NCBI RefSeq assembly: GCF_000829515.1
Contig: NZ_JXRR01000022.1
Location: 124,001 to 188,000, forward strand
DNA length: 64,000 bases
Direction: 5' to 3'
Source: Jeotgalibacillus campisalis
Lineage (GTDB): Bacteria; Bacillota; Bacilli; Bacillales; Jeotgalibacillaceae
Shown here: positions 21,859 through 31,113 of the stretch, piece after piece
How the letters are laid out: the number at the start of each line of letters is the position of its first letter
Position numbering within the stretch: the stretch's first letter is position 1
Notes under the pieces: generated by a model
The model's database searches: none
Seen by the model: only the letters and a program-made list of their open reading frames with translations
What the model was told of the DNA's origin: nothing
Program-made: the position numbers and the translations under genes

Positions 21859-24300
21859 CTATGAATCTGCCCTTCGATCTAATTCCAGCTTTACTTCTTC
21901 TCCGACCACGCCTGCACTGCCGAAAATCGTGAAAGCCTGATAACGGGAAAGAAGGCTTTCCGTCGCTTCAGGAATCAACCGTTTCTTAACAAGCAGAATA
22001 TCCGCATCTTTTTTTGCCGCAAGAGCTGACCCGGCCAGTGCATCCGGAAAATCCTGTCCTGTGACAGCGTAGGCATTTGTCGTGCCCATCTTTAGATGCT
22101 GATTTATTTCAAAAGCGGTGTCATATCGTGATTTGCCGCCGTAACGGACAGGGTTCGGAAATTGTTCCATTGCAAGCTCACTTACAACCCCCGTGCTTCC
22201 CACAATGATCGCCTCATCCTTGCCGGACAATGCCGCTGCTGTTTCATCTGGCACTCTATTCTTTTTTGTCAGCAAAATAGGAATTCCATTTCGTGAGGCA
22301 TAAGGCGAAACGGAGAGTGCATCTGGAAATGCGGAACCGCCAGCTACGACTGCTTTTTGAGAAGGAAGTTTTTTCGCAATGTTTGCTGCAGTTTCATAGC
22401 GGTTTTTCCCACCGATTCGCTCTACAGAAAGACCTTTTTGTTTCAATCTAGCCTCCACATCAGCAGAAACGACACCCGTTCCCCCAAGAATCAGCACATT
22501 CTTTGCTTTGAGACGGTCGATTTCTTTTTCCGTTTTTGAATGAAGGGAAGTGGATCTTGTTAAAAGAATCGGAGCATTTCTCTGGTAGGCCAGAGGTCCT
22601 CCAGCTAAAGCATCCGGAAAATCACTTCCCGTTGCCAGCACGACCGTGTCAGATTCTCTCCAGCCATCCTGTGAAATGTTAACGGCTGTTTCATACCGGT
22701 CCACTCCGCCGATACGACCGGTTTTTGAACTGATCGTCAGACTTGCTGCGGGACTTTTATTTCCCGCTTTATCCATTGACGTTACACTTAAAACCGTTCC
22801 TGTTTTTTGCGGATTGACCGGGATGGAAAACGTTCCATTAACAGCTGCCTCACCCTCTCCAAGAACTCTGCTGCCGGCTTTTATTGTTACCTTGCTGCCC
22901 GCTTCAGCCGTTCCGGATATGGTGCCGGACATGCGATTGGCGCTGTCTATCTTCGGACGGACAGGCGGTGTCACGTCAATCACCCGATACTGCATTGAAT
23001 CTCCTTTAGATGCAGGCTCTTCAAAACCGGCGGCATTTCCGGCCGGTACATTGATGGCTCCTCCCCCTCTCAGTTTTTGAGGAAGGGTTCCTTGATAAAG
23101 AGGACTGGTGATCTCAGAAAGCATCGGTTCACCGTTAAAACCGTACAATCCATCTTCCTCATTCATGAAAAGAGCCTGGCGGAAGTCCGTTAAAAACTGT
23201 CCGGCCGTTTTCTTTGGATCAATATGCGTTTGAATTACATCTTCAAGTGCCAGCTTCGTCGATTTTTCGTTTTCAAGCAGCTCTTTGTAAATGTCATTTC
23301 CCTGATCTGCCTGAATTCGCATGTACTGCCCAAATAAATAGGACAAGGAGTAATTGGAAAGCACATCCCCATTCCGATCCCAATAAAGCAGGGAATGTCC
23401 GTTTGCAATAGATTGAGATCTTTCATAATAGCTTACCCGGCTCCGCAATGGACCGAGATACATATGCTCAGCTGCCATCGAAAGTGCTTCATTCAGCCAA
23501 ATGTCCATTTCAGGTCCTTTTTCAACCAGCACGTTTTGGTTGTAATTAACCATATGCTGGAATTCATGAGCGATGGTTGAAAAAGCCTTGCTGACATCGT
23601 ATGAGCCTTTATCAAAGCCCATTGAAGGATACGTATCGATGTAAAAGATCTCCTGATTATTGGACTTTGGTGAAGCAAAAAGGTCCCGATTGTAAAAATA
23701 GCCTCCAATATAGCCTCCTCCAAAAGCTGTAAATCCATCTTGAATATCAAAGATTAAAATGGACACTTTGCCGTTGCGGTCGACATCAGATTCGCCTGCA
23801 AAGTTCTCTGTGACTAATGGGTAAATTTTTTGATCAAACTCATCGCTGATCTCTTTTGCCTTTGCAGCAGAAATTTCGTTATTATGTACCCATATATCTC
23901 CTTGCTCACCACTATGTTTTAGTTCTGCAATAAGCTGATAGTCGCCTTCTGTACGTGCATTATAAACCCAAAAATCCTGCTGATCCCCAACAGAATAGAC
24001 CTTGCTCTGCTTAGACTGCTTGTTAAACAGGGGAGCATCTGCTTGTTCTGGATCAAAATTAAGCTGCAGGTCAATTTTATAGGCTTCCTGAGATAGTGAT
24101 TCATGCTTTGTCAGGCTTTCATTCACGTTCTTCATTGAAAATGCTCCGGTAGACTGGGTGACTGCCGGGTTAAAAGATTCGTTGTTAATAATAACTGTGT
24201 CCCCATTCCCTGTGTCAGCTCCTTCGACTGAGTGCTGCGACAGCGGTGTCACCACAGCTGCCATTAATAGGAATGAGGAAAATACTTTCAATAGTTTCAA
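21859..24300 (-). CDS. Secreted M30-like metalloprotease with CWB2 wall-binding repeats
   Basis: An 813-aa exported protein. After a signal peptide (to about 27) comes a catalytic region with HEFQHMVNYNQ (246-256) and WLNEALSMAAEHMY (about 269-282), the zinc-binding HExxH-type (HEFQH) and downstream Glu motifs of hyicolysin-like M30 peptidases. A bacterial Ig-like domain (about 455-530) follows, and three cell-wall-binding type 2 repeats fill the C-terminus (each with RIGG.(D/N)RYETA, FPDAL and G.GVV), which hold proteins to anionic wall polymers. GAGGGG precedes the TTG start at 24300. It is probably a surface protease for nutrition or matrix turnover; substrate unknown. Confidence 0.88.
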   Translation of the reverse strand: MKLLKVFSSFLLMAAVVTPLSQHSVEGADTGNGDTVIINNESFNPAVTQSTGAFSMKNVNESLTKHESLSQEAYKIDLQLNFDPEQADAPLFNKQSKQSKVYSVGDQQDFWVYNARTEGDYQLIAELKHSGEQGDIWVHNNEISAAKAKEISDEFDQKIYPLVTENFAGESDVDRNGKVSILIFDIQDGFTAFGGGYIGGYFYNRDLFASPKSNNQEIFYIDTYPSMGFDKGSYDVSKAFSTIAHEFQHMVNYNQNVLVEKGPEMDIWLNEALSMAAEHMYLGPLRSRVSYYERSQSIANGHSLLYWDRNGDVLSNYSLSYLFGQYMRIQADQGNDIYKELLENEKSTKLALEDVIQTHIDPKKTAGQFLTDFRQALFMNEEDGLYGFNGEPMLSEITSPLYQGTLPQKLRGGGAINVPAGNAAGFEEPASKGDSMQYRVIDVTPPVRPKIDSANRMSGTISGTAEAGSKVTIKAGSRVLGEGEAAVNGTFSIPVNPQKTGTVLSVTSMDKAGNKSPAASLTISSKTGRIGGVDRYETAVNISQDGWRESDTVVLATGSDFPDALAGGPLAYQRNAPILLTRSTSLHSKTEKEIDRLKAKNVLILGGTGVVSADVEARLKQKGLSVERIGGKNRYETAANIAKKLPSQKAVVAGGSAFPDALSVSPYASRNGIPILLTKKNRVPDETAAALSGKDEAIIVGSTGVVSELAMEQFPNPVRYGGKSRYDTAFEINQHLKMGTTNAYAVTGQDFPDALAGSALAAKKDADILLVKKRLIPEATESLLSRYQAFTIFGSAGVVGEEVKLELDRRADS

Positions 24301-24621
24301 ATGAGCCCCTCTTTTCTTCTCTCTATCTTTCTTTCTATAATAAACTATTTATGTATAAAGACATATAGAAATGGGTATATTCCGCTATATTTCTATTGAT
24401 TCTTTCACTACCGAAATGATTGTCATCCATTTATAAGTGATCTTCCTATTTATATACTAAATTTTTACTTATTTCATATCCTAAGACATACACCCCTTTA
24501 TTAGATGTGATGCTGATGGCAGCGACGGGATAAGTGGAGCACAGCAGTTTGTTTGCGCTGCAGTTATCTCGGTCGTGCTTAGAAAAATGAGAACTCATCA
24601 CCTTACCTAAAGGAGGACATC
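24301..24621. other. Divergent intergenic region, no gene seen
   Basis: About 320 bases between divergent genes. A GC-richer patch at 24520-24590 contains AGCAC...GTGCT and GCAG...CTGC inverted pairs without T-run. A 50-codon minus-strand frame here has no ribosome site. I see no firm promoter boxes. Confidence 0.4.
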
Positions 24622-25086
24622 ATGAGAAGAAGACATCATCAGAATAGAATCCTTTTGCTTGCGGTTGGTGCGTTTTTTATTTTACTTTTGTTTTTCACTC
24701 TTCTATTTCGCATCTTTTCAGATGATTATCAAGCCATTCATGCCGTTGAAGATTTTTATGAGCATGAACAAAAAGGGGATTTCACCGATTCTTGGGAATT
24801 GCTGCATTCGTTTATGAAGGATAGGTGGACAAAAGGGTCGTTTATTCAGGATCGTGCACATGTATTTATCAATCACTTTGGGGCGGATACGTTTCAATTT
24901 ACAATTGAAGAAGTGGAAGAAATAGAGGAGTGGAGAATGGCAAAGGATCTTCCTCCCGTAGTGAAAGCACATAAATTTATCGTGATCCAGACGTATAAAG
25001 GGAAATACGGGAAATTCAATTTTATGCAGGAGGTGTACGTTGCCGAGGAACATGGAGAGTGGCGAATTCTTTGGGATTATAATTAG
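24622..25086 (+). CDS. Single-pass membrane protein with small NTF2-like outer domain
   Basis: A 154-aa protein: basic N-terminus, one membrane segment (about 9-32) and an extracytoplasmic domain. The order of a helical part (AVEDFYEHEQKGDFTDSWELLH), a middle strand region and a terminal GEWRILWDY is that of NTF2-like or DUF4878-type domains often found in Bacillus lipoproteins and membrane proteins. Role unknown. AGGAGG lies 6 bases before the ATG. It is monocistronic, with a terminator directly after. Confidence 0.65.
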   Translation: MRRRHHQNRILLLAVGAFFILLLFFTLLFRIFSDDYQAIHAVEDFYEHEQKGDFTDSWELLHSFMKDRWTKGSFIQDRAHVFINHFGADTFQFTIEEVEEIEEWRMAKDLPPVVKAHKFIVIQTYKGKYGKFNFMQEVYVAEEHGEWRILWDYN

Positions 25087-25106
25087 GGAAACGGACAATA
25101 AAAAGG

Positions 25107-25144
25107 GACCGATCACGAGCTTCTGCCCTCATGATCGGTCTTTT
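25107..25144. terminator. Terminator between convergent genes
   Basis: GACCGATCA pairs with TGATCGGTC around a 16-base loop, followed by TTTT; shared by the plus gene at 24622 and the minus ROK gene. Confidence 0.75.
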
Positions 25145-25160
25145 GCAGTCAAGGAAATGA

Positions 25161-26060
25161 TCAAGAAAGATTTAATTCCCTGACATACACAGCTGCCCCT
25201 AATACGCCTGCTTCATTGCCATGCACAGCATACGCAAAATCAAAAGAGCGCTGAAGACTTGCATACACTCTTGCGTTCGTCTTTTCAGCCAGAATAGGAA
25301 GCAGATAATCATGCTGCGTCATCACTCCGCCTCCAAACACAAAGATTGCCGGATTAACAGTATGAACAATGTTTGCGATCGCGATAGATAAATAAGTCAT
25401 CGTCTCATCTATCAGCTCTACTGCCTCTTTTTCTCCTGCCATAGCACGCTCGATTGCTTCCTTTGCCCCATTCTGCCAGCCGAACCGTTCTCTGCTGATC
25501 GCAGAAATGGCTGTTCCGCTCACATATGATTCCAGCGCACCAGGGTTTAAATTCGACTGATGGCGGCCTTCAGGAAGAATAATCATATTCCCAATCTCGC
25601 CAGCGCATCCTCTGGCTCCTTGAATCAGCTGTCCATCATTCACATAGCCGCTTCCAACACCTGTGGATACGGTCGTAAACCAAACACTTTCGTAACCCTT
25701 TCCTGCTCCGCTTGCAGCTTCTGAAAGAGCGGCAGCATTTGCATCATTCAGCAGACGGACCGGCAGTAAAAAATGCTTCTGTAATACATCCGTAATCGGT
25801 ACAAGCCCCCAATCTGGCAGGTTTGGCGGGTCAAGTAATACACCGAGCTTATAATCAAGCGGACCAGGCGCACAAATGCCAATTCGCTCAAACGGCATGG
25901 TTTCTTTTGCGCGCTCAAGCATATGGATAATGATTGAAAGAGTATGATCAGGTCCTTTTAACACTTCAGAATCCCGCTCTTCCCAATAGTGCATCCGTGC
26001 TCCTTCAAGCACCCCCACTCTCACGCGGGTTCCCCCAAGATCGACTCCTGCTGTCAGCAT
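25161..26060 (-). CDS. ROK-family sugar kinase
   Basis: Cytoplasmic hexose kinase of the ROK family, 299 aa. VDLGGTRVRVGVLE (ATP phosphate loop), LLNDANAAALSEA, STGVGSGYVNDG and GCAGEIGNMI are characteristic; the catalytic Asp is in LLNDANA. The zinc motif usual after GE.GH (CxCGxxGCxE) is replaced by SNLNPGALESYVSG without cysteines, so zinc is not bound and specificity is hard to predict. It is the last gene of a minus-strand sugar operon, 72 bases after the oxidoreductase gene. No ROK-type HTH is present, so it is a kinase and not a repressor. Confidence 0.85.
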   Translation of the reverse strand: MLTAGVDLGGTRVRVGVLEGARMHYWEERDSEVLKGPDHTLSIIIHMLERAKETMPFERIGICAPGPLDYKLGVLLDPPNLPDWGLVPITDVLQKHFLLPVRLLNDANAAALSEAASGAGKGYESVWFTTVSTGVGSGYVNDGQLIQGARGCAGEIGNMIILPEGRHQSNLNPGALESYVSGTAISAISRERFGWQNGAKEAIERAMAGEKEAVELIDETMTYLSIAIANIVHTVNPAIFVFGGGVMTQHDYLLPILAEKTNARVYASLQRSFDFAYAVHGNEAGVLGAAVYVRELNLS

Positions 26061-26132
26061 CCTTTTGTCTCCTTTTCGTCTCGAACTTCATGTCCACAAG
26101 GCTCATTTTTCAAGAGTACGTTATTTTTCTCT

Positions 26133-27227
26133 TCAATCGTTGTCCCCGTCTAAATAAACAGCTCTGCCTGTCTTCGCAGATTCGTATAACGCCTCCAAAA
26201 CCTGTGTAACGACGTAGGCCTCTTCCGGCTTTACGAGCGGCTTTGTATCATGTTGAACGCACTCAATCCATAACCTCGCTTCTAGATCGGCTTCACTTTC
26301 CTGCTCTCCTTCATAAAAGGCAATATCTCCGTCATTTAAATCCACTTTGGTGGTGTATAGCTGACTTAAGTTTTCACCGTTTAAACGAAGGCCGTCTTTC
26401 ATATCCGCTCCGCCTTCTGTCCCGCTTAGCGAGCATTTTGCTTCATCCACATCAAGCGTATTTAGGGCCCAGCTCGATTCTAGTGAAATCGTTGCTCCGT
26501 TTTCCATCGTAATAAAGCCAAATGCCGAGTCTTCTACGGTGAATTTCTCAGGATCCCACGAGCCAAACAAATTCGCTGCGTTCTTCTTTTGACCAAGCTT
26601 GTGATAGGTTGTCCCGAGCACAGCTTTTGGCTTATAGTTGTTCATCATCCAAAGCGTCAAATCCAGTGCATGCGTCCCGATGTCAATTAACGGACCCCCG
26701 CCCTGTTTTTCTTCATCCAGAAATACACCCCAAGTAGGCACGGCTCTTCTGCGGATGGCGTGTGCTTTAGCAAAGTAAATCTCACCAAGGTCCCCGCGCT
26801 CACATAATTGTTTTAAATAACGGCTGTCCTGTCTGTACCGGTTATTGTAGCCAATTGTCAGCTTCTTGCCTGTCCGTTTGGCTGCTTCGACCATCGCTTT
26901 TGCTTCTTCGGACGTTTTCGCCATCGGTTTTTCACACATAACATGCTTGTCCGCTTCGAGTGCTGTAATGGAGATTTCTGCATGAGAACTATTCGGAGTA
27001 CAGACATGAATCACATCAAGAGAAGGATCACTGAGCAATTCCTTGTAATTTTCATACACCTTCGCCTCTGGTAAACCGAATTGTGCCGCAGCTTTCTGGG
27101 CTTTTTCTAGTTCAATATCACAAAAAGCAGCGATTTCAACCTGATTTAATTTTGCCAGAGACGGCAAATGCTTGGCATTCGCAATTCCTCCGCACCCAAT
27201 AATTCCAACCTTTATTTTCTTAACCAA
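26133..27227 (-). CDS. Gfo/Idh/MocA-family sugar oxidoreductase
   Basis: NAD(P)-dependent dehydrogenase of sugars or inositols. About 364 aa with a Rossmann N-terminus (GIIGCGGIANAKHLPSL), HVCTPNSSHAEI and the catalytic CEKPMAKT lysine motif; the C-terminal domain contains DIGTHALDLTLWMM with the family His. The longer frame from GTG 27236 overlaps AAAGGGTGA; TTG 27227 is better spaced. It lies between an SGNH hydrolase and a ROK kinase, so it probably modifies the monosaccharide brought in by this operon. The substrate is not predictable from sequence. Confidence 0.88.
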   Translation of the reverse strand: MVKKIKVGIIGCGGIANAKHLPSLAKLNQVEIAAFCDIELEKAQKAAAQFGLPEAKVYENYKELLSDPSLDVIHVCTPNSSHAEISITALEADKHVMCEKPMAKTSEEAKAMVEAAKRTGKKLTIGYNNRYRQDSRYLKQLCERGDLGEIYFAKAHAIRRRAVPTWGVFLDEEKQGGGPLIDIGTHALDLTLWMMNNYKPKAVLGTTYHKLGQKKNAANLFGSWDPEKFTVEDSAFGFITMENGATISLESSWALNTLDVDEAKCSLSGTEGGADMKDGLRLNGENLSQLYTTKVDLNDGDIAFYEGEQESEADLEARLWIECVQHDTKPLVKPEEAYVVTQVLEALYESAKTGRAVYLDGDND

Positions 27228-27260
27228 TACGCTCACCCTTTCGCTTGTTTTTGTTACCTG

Positions 27261-27860
27261 TTAAAGACTCACATTCGCTTTCCAAATTGCTGCCATAAAT
27301 CGATTTCCTGCTTCAGTCATATGTACACCATCAGTTGTTAACGGGGGATGGTTCCCTTTTGCCAGCGTTTCCATAAATGCAGCATAAGTCGGCACATAAA
27401 AAGCGCGGTACTCTTCTGCCAAAAGGCGCACGATTTCTGCATACACAGCCAGTTCCTGATTTCCTTTTGACACCGGATCTTCTTCAATAATCGTCGGTTC
27501 CATCAAAATTAGTCTCGTATCTTTTGAAAGCTGGTTTAATAGTTTACGATATACTTGTTCAAATTCATCCGGCGTAACCTGCTGATCTTCCGGATGATCC
27601 AGCTGATGCCAGACATCGTTCACTCCGATGGAAACAGACAGTACATCGGGTTCGTGAGCAAGCACATCTTTATCCCATCTTTTTTCAAGATCCCATACTT
27701 TGTCCCCTGAGACACCTCGATTTAAAATGGTCCAGTCTGGATTCTTTCTAAGAATATCATCCTGCAGAAACTTCACGTACCCCGTGCCAATACCATCCGG
27801 GTCCTCAAATCTCCCGCTCTCTGTAATACTGTCGCCAATGAACAATAACGTTTTAGACAT
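27261..27860 (-). CDS. SGNH/GDSL-family esterase
   Basis: A 199-aa cytoplasmic SGNH hydrolase with all four blocks: LLFIGDSITESG (Ser), NRGVSGDKVWDL (Gly), SIGVNDVWH (Asn) and DGVHMTEAGN (Asp-His). No signal peptide, so it acts on an imported substrate, most likely removing acetyl groups from a sugar. The neighbours (oxidoreductase, ManA, ABC importer) fit a deacetylating step in sugar use. GAGGAAT precedes the ATG. Confidence 0.9.
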   Translation of the reverse strand: MSKTLLFIGDSITESGRFEDPDGIGTGYVKFLQDDILRKNPDWTILNRGVSGDKVWDLEKRWDKDVLAHEPDVLSVSIGVNDVWHQLDHPEDQQVTPDEFEQVYRKLLNQLSKDTRLILMEPTIIEEDPVSKGNQELAVYAEIVRLLAEEYRAFYVPTYAAFMETLAKGNHPPLTTDGVHMTEAGNRFMAAIWKANVSL

Positions 27861-27980
27861 CCTGATTCCTCCTTACCTTTTCCTATTCATTTATCGTAGC
27901 ATGAATAGATGGTTACTGGTTATTCATATCTACTTAATTTTTTGATTACTTTTATAATTTGGGATTTAGTTTTCTGTAAA

Positions 27981-28017
27981 CAAAAATGACTTGAAAGCAA
28001 TAACCGCCTTCAAGTCA
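27981..28017 (-). terminator. Terminator after manA
   Basis: On the minus strand TTGACTTGAA pairs with TTCAAGTCA and is followed by TTTTTG. It separates manA from the SGNH gene, so those downstream may have their own promoter or be read at a lower level. Confidence 0.7.
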
Positions 28018-28032
28018 ACTTCTTCTATTCAA

Positions 28033-28986
28033 TTACGCCTCACTCGTCACCCATTCCATCGACCCTTCTGCAATGATGCGTCCTGATTCTTTCGGCACTA
28101 GAAAGTGATCTCCTTTTGCTACAGCTATGGTTTCGCCTGTTTTTTCTACGTGCACCATACCTTCACCCTCAATCACACTCAGTAATTGAAAACGATCGGC
28201 ATTCGTCAGCTCATAGCCGGAAGTTACGTCATGATGCCAAACCGTAAATTCATTTGTTGAAACGAGCTTGGTCAAGATCCCTTTCTCGAGCGTTTTTATT
28301 TCAGGCTCAGGAGTCGGATTGTCGTGCGGTATTTTAGACACCTCGATCGCTTTTTCAATATGCAGCTCGCGCTTATTGCCCTCTACATCCGTACGGTCAA
28401 AATCATACACACGATACGTAGTGTCACTCGACTGCTGTATTTCAAGAATCATAATTCCCGCACCAATCGCGTGAATCGTACCGCTTTCTACAAAGAGAAA
28501 GTCACCTTTTTGAACAGGCTTTTTCTGCAATAGAGAGGACCATTCACCTGCTTCCACACGGCCGACAAATTCTTCCTTCGTTTGAGCAGTATGTCCAATG
28601 ATTAATTCAGCACCCGGTTCCGCGTGAAGGACATACCAGCACTCTGTTTTTCCATAAGGCTCCCCTTCAAGCTTCATCGCCTGCTCGTCATTCGGATGTA
28701 CTTGCACCGATAAATCAGCTGCAGCATCCAATACCTTTACCAATAGAGGAAATTCGTTTAACTCATATTCACCAAATACGTCTTCTTTATGCTGTTCCCA
28801 CACCTGAGAAAGGCGCATGCCCTTGTAAGGACCTGTTTCCAGCACACTTTCTCCATGTGCATGAGCGGAAATGCCCCAGCACTCGCCAATCGGTCCTTCA
28901 GGAATCTTGTAGCCAAATGCTGATTCCAGCTTACGGCCTCCCCAAATTCTTTCTTTAAAAACAGGTGCTAATTTATATAAACTCAT
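28033..28986 (-). CDS. manA: Mannose-6-phosphate isomerase, class I
   Basis: Zinc enzyme interconverting mannose-6-P and fructose-6-P. At 317 aa it matches the short Bacillus ManA/GmuF type (about 315 aa). KERIWGG near the start, VQVHPND and TECWYVL supply the zinc ligands. Its place between ABC permeases and sugar-modifying enzymes suggests that the operon handles a mannose-related sugar. Terminators lie both before and after it, so it may form its own transcript. Confidence 0.93.
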   Translation of the reverse strand: MSLYKLAPVFKERIWGGRKLESAFGYKIPEGPIGECWGISAHAHGESVLETGPYKGMRLSQVWEQHKEDVFGEYELNEFPLLVKVLDAAADLSVQVHPNDEQAMKLEGEPYGKTECWYVLHAEPGAELIIGHTAQTKEEFVGRVEAGEWSSLLQKKPVQKGDFLFVESGTIHAIGAGIMILEIQQSSDTTYRVYDFDRTDVEGNKRELHIEKAIEVSKIPHDNPTPEPEIKTLEKGILTKLVSTNEFTVWHHDVTSGYELTNADRFQLLSVIEGEGMVHVEKTGETIAVAKGDHFLVPKESGRIIAEGSMEWVTSEA

Positions 28987-29123
28987 TTGTTTTCAATCCT
29001 TTCACTCTCAAGGTTAATACTATCCGTATAAACCATAGTCCAGTTGACTCCCCGCTGTCAATTGCCCTTTGAAAAACATGTCTAGCTTAAAATCAAGGTA
29101 TGTCCCTTTCTTCCCGCCCAATC

Positions 29124-29154
29124 AAAAAAAGCAGACCCAATTGGATCTGCTTTT
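29124..29154 (-). terminator. Terminator after the first ABC operon
   Basis: On the minus strand AGCAGATCC/GGGTCTGCT stem with AATT centre and a run of seven T. Confidence 0.85.
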
Positions 29155-29183
29155 CATATTTTTTCTATTGGAATTCCTACACT

Positions 29184-29993
29184 TTAGCCCTTCACTGCCC
29201 CTGCTGTCACGCCTTCTATAAAGTAGCGCTGCAGGAATAAGTAAGCTAGAACCATTGGTGCTGACGCAATTAGAACGCCTGTGAAAAGCATCGGATAATT
29301 GGTCGCATACTCACCCTGGAATTCAAGAAGCGCCAGTGGAAGTGTTTTGTATTCATTTTTTGTAATAAACAGCAATGGATACAAGAGATCATTCCAATGC
29401 ATGACAAAAAGGAAAATCGATGTTGCAGCAATAGAGGGAATTGATAATGGAATCGCGATTTTTCTGTACATTTTCCATTCGCTTGCCCCGTCAATTCTTG
29501 CAGCCTCAAACAGCGTCTTAGGAATTGACTTCATGAAGCCGCTCATAATGAAAATCGCAACCGGCATCGTAACCGAAATATTCACCAGAATGAGACCGAG
29601 CAGTGAATTGGTTAAGCCAAGATCAAATACAAGCTGATAAAGAGGAATCATATTGACCTGCGCCGGAACCATCATCCCAAGCGTGAACAAGGAAAAAAAG
29701 ACAACTCCAATCCAGCCGAACATTCTTGTAATCGCATAGGCAATTAAACTTGCAAAAAAGATCGTAAAGGTTACTGAAAATAACGTAACAATAACACTGT
29801 TCATAAAGTACCTTGCCATTGGCTGGTCGACAAAAATAGATACATAATTATCGAATCTGAAGGATTCAGGAACGCCAAGAATATTTGCAAACACCTCAGT
29901 GGTTGACTTAAAGGTGGTGAAAATGACGGCAATCAACGGAATGATAATCACCAGTGCAAAAAGACTGAGCAAAATAATTTTAAATGCTTTCAA
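29184..29993 (-). CDS. CUT1 ABC sugar permease (MalG-like)
   Basis: Inner subunit of a carbohydrate ABC importer, 269 aa with six hydrophobic segments. EAARIDGASEWKMYRKIAIPL is the EAA loop that contacts the ATPase. TTG start with AGGAG 9 bases upstream. It follows its partner permease by 16 bases. The C-terminal YFIEGVTAGAVKG is typical of MalG-type proteins. No ATPase gene lies in the operon, so a shared MsmX-like ATPase is expected. Confidence 0.9.
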   Translation of the reverse strand: MKAFKIILLSLFALVIIIPLIAVIFTTFKSTTEVFANILGVPESFRFDNYVSIFVDQPMARYFMNSVIVTLFSVTFTIFFASLIAYAITRMFGWIGVVFFSLFTLGMMVPAQVNMIPLYQLVFDLGLTNSLLGLILVNISVTMPVAIFIMSGFMKSIPKTLFEAARIDGASEWKMYRKIAIPLSIPSIAATSIFLFVMHWNDLLYPLLFITKNEYKTLPLALLEFQGEYATNYPMLFTGVLIASAPMVLAYLFLQRYFIEGVTAGAVKG

Positions 29994-30009
29994 CGCTTCT
30001 CACTCCTTT

Positions 30010-30891
30010 CTATTCCTGCACTCTGCTGGCGCGTAATAACCTGAATTGGGCTACTGTAATCAGGGCAATGACAATCATGAAAATCACAGACTGTGCAGAA
30101 GCGTACCCAAACTCAAAGCTTCTAAATGCGGTTGAGTAAATTAAAGTCGCCAGAATTTCAGTTGAATAATTGGGACCTCCACGTGTCATGGCAAAGATCA
30201 AATCAAATGCTTTAAAGGACTGAATTGTCGTATACGCCATAACAATCGTAGCGGATGGCGCAATCATTGGCCAGGTAACAAAGCGGAATCGATCCCACTT
30301 GCGGGCTCCTTCCATATCCGCCACTTCGTACAGATCCTTTGGAATTGCCTGGAGACCAGCAACAAAAATGATGAGCATTTGCCCAGTGTGAAACCATACC
30401 TGCGTAACCGCAACAGAAAAGATCGCCAGGTCCTGATTTCCAAGCCAGCTCTGCTTTAAAAATCCTAAATTGATTGAGTCAAGCACCGTATTGAGAACCC
30501 CGATGCTTGGATCGTAAATAAATGTCCAAATAAACGCAACGGATACCGAGCTCAGGATGGTTGGGAAAAAGTACAACGCCCTAAGGAAAATATTGGTTTT
30601 CGTATTCTTAATTAAAAACATTGCGAAAATAAGGGAAAAAACAGTTTGGAAAATCAGGACAAACAGCATAAATTTAATATTATTGACGAAGGCTTTAAGA
30701 AATATAGAATCATTGGTCACAATATTAATATAGTTATCAAATCCAACTACATTAAAATCCGGAGACAACCCGTCCCAATCCGTAAACGAATAAATGACCG
30801 CATTAATGGTCGGCACGATAAAGAAGATAGAGTATAAAATAAGGCCCGGTAAAAGAAATAAAAACAGTGATTTATTTTTACGAAAATTCAA
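30010..30891 (-). CDS. CUT1 ABC sugar permease (MalF-like)
   Basis: Partner permease, about 293 aa with six membrane segments and the EAA loop EVADMEGARKWDRFRFVTWPM. An ATG at 30909 opens the frame, but AAGGGGGG lies 5-6 bases before TTG 30891, where MNFRKNKSLFLF begins, so the shorter form is preferred. It follows the binding-protein gene after a 200-base gap that contains a long-range inverted repeat, and lies 16 bases before the second permease gene. Confidence 0.9.
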   Translation of the reverse strand: MNFRKNKSLFLFLLPGLILYSIFFIVPTINAVIYSFTDWDGLSPDFNVVGFDNYINIVTNDSIFLKAFVNNIKFMLFVLIFQTVFSLIFAMFLIKNTKTNIFLRALYFFPTILSSVSVAFIWTFIYDPSIGVLNTVLDSINLGFLKQSWLGNQDLAIFSVAVTQVWFHTGQMLIIFVAGLQAIPKDLYEVADMEGARKWDRFRFVTWPMIAPSATIVMAYTTIQSFKAFDLIFAMTRGGPNYSTEILATLIYSTAFRSFEFGYASAQSVIFMIVIALITVAQFRLLRASRVQE

Positions 30892-30947
30892 TGGGGTCCC
30901 CCCTTGCATAATTAGAATTGATCTAATAGATCGTTTAGAAAATAAGA

Positions 30948-31069
30948 ATCAGACTGTTGGCCGATGCCTGCACTCTCACTGTTTATAACTGTTTTGCGCA
31001 TTGCTTTTGACAATTCGCCAAATCAGGAATTCTCAGTAAAATGTGTAAGCGCCAAACCAGCAGTCTGAT
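30948..31069 (-). repeat. Long-range inverted repeat between binding-protein and permease genes
   Basis: ATCAGACTGCTGG (31057-31069 on the minus strand) and CCAACAGTCTGAT (30948-30960) pair over 12 of 13 positions around a 96-base loop. There is no T-run, so it may protect the upstream mRNA end or slow decay; this would raise binding protein over permease. Confidence 0.5.
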
Positions 31070-31113
31070 CTGAAATTGAGTATTATTCTATTCGTTGTAC
31101 CTTAGACCGCAAA

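Noticed and set aside
24432-24602. Minus-strand frame of about 50 codons upstream of the small membrane protein gene
   Set aside because: No ribosome site; it overlaps the start region of the opposite gene, and its composition is not convincing.
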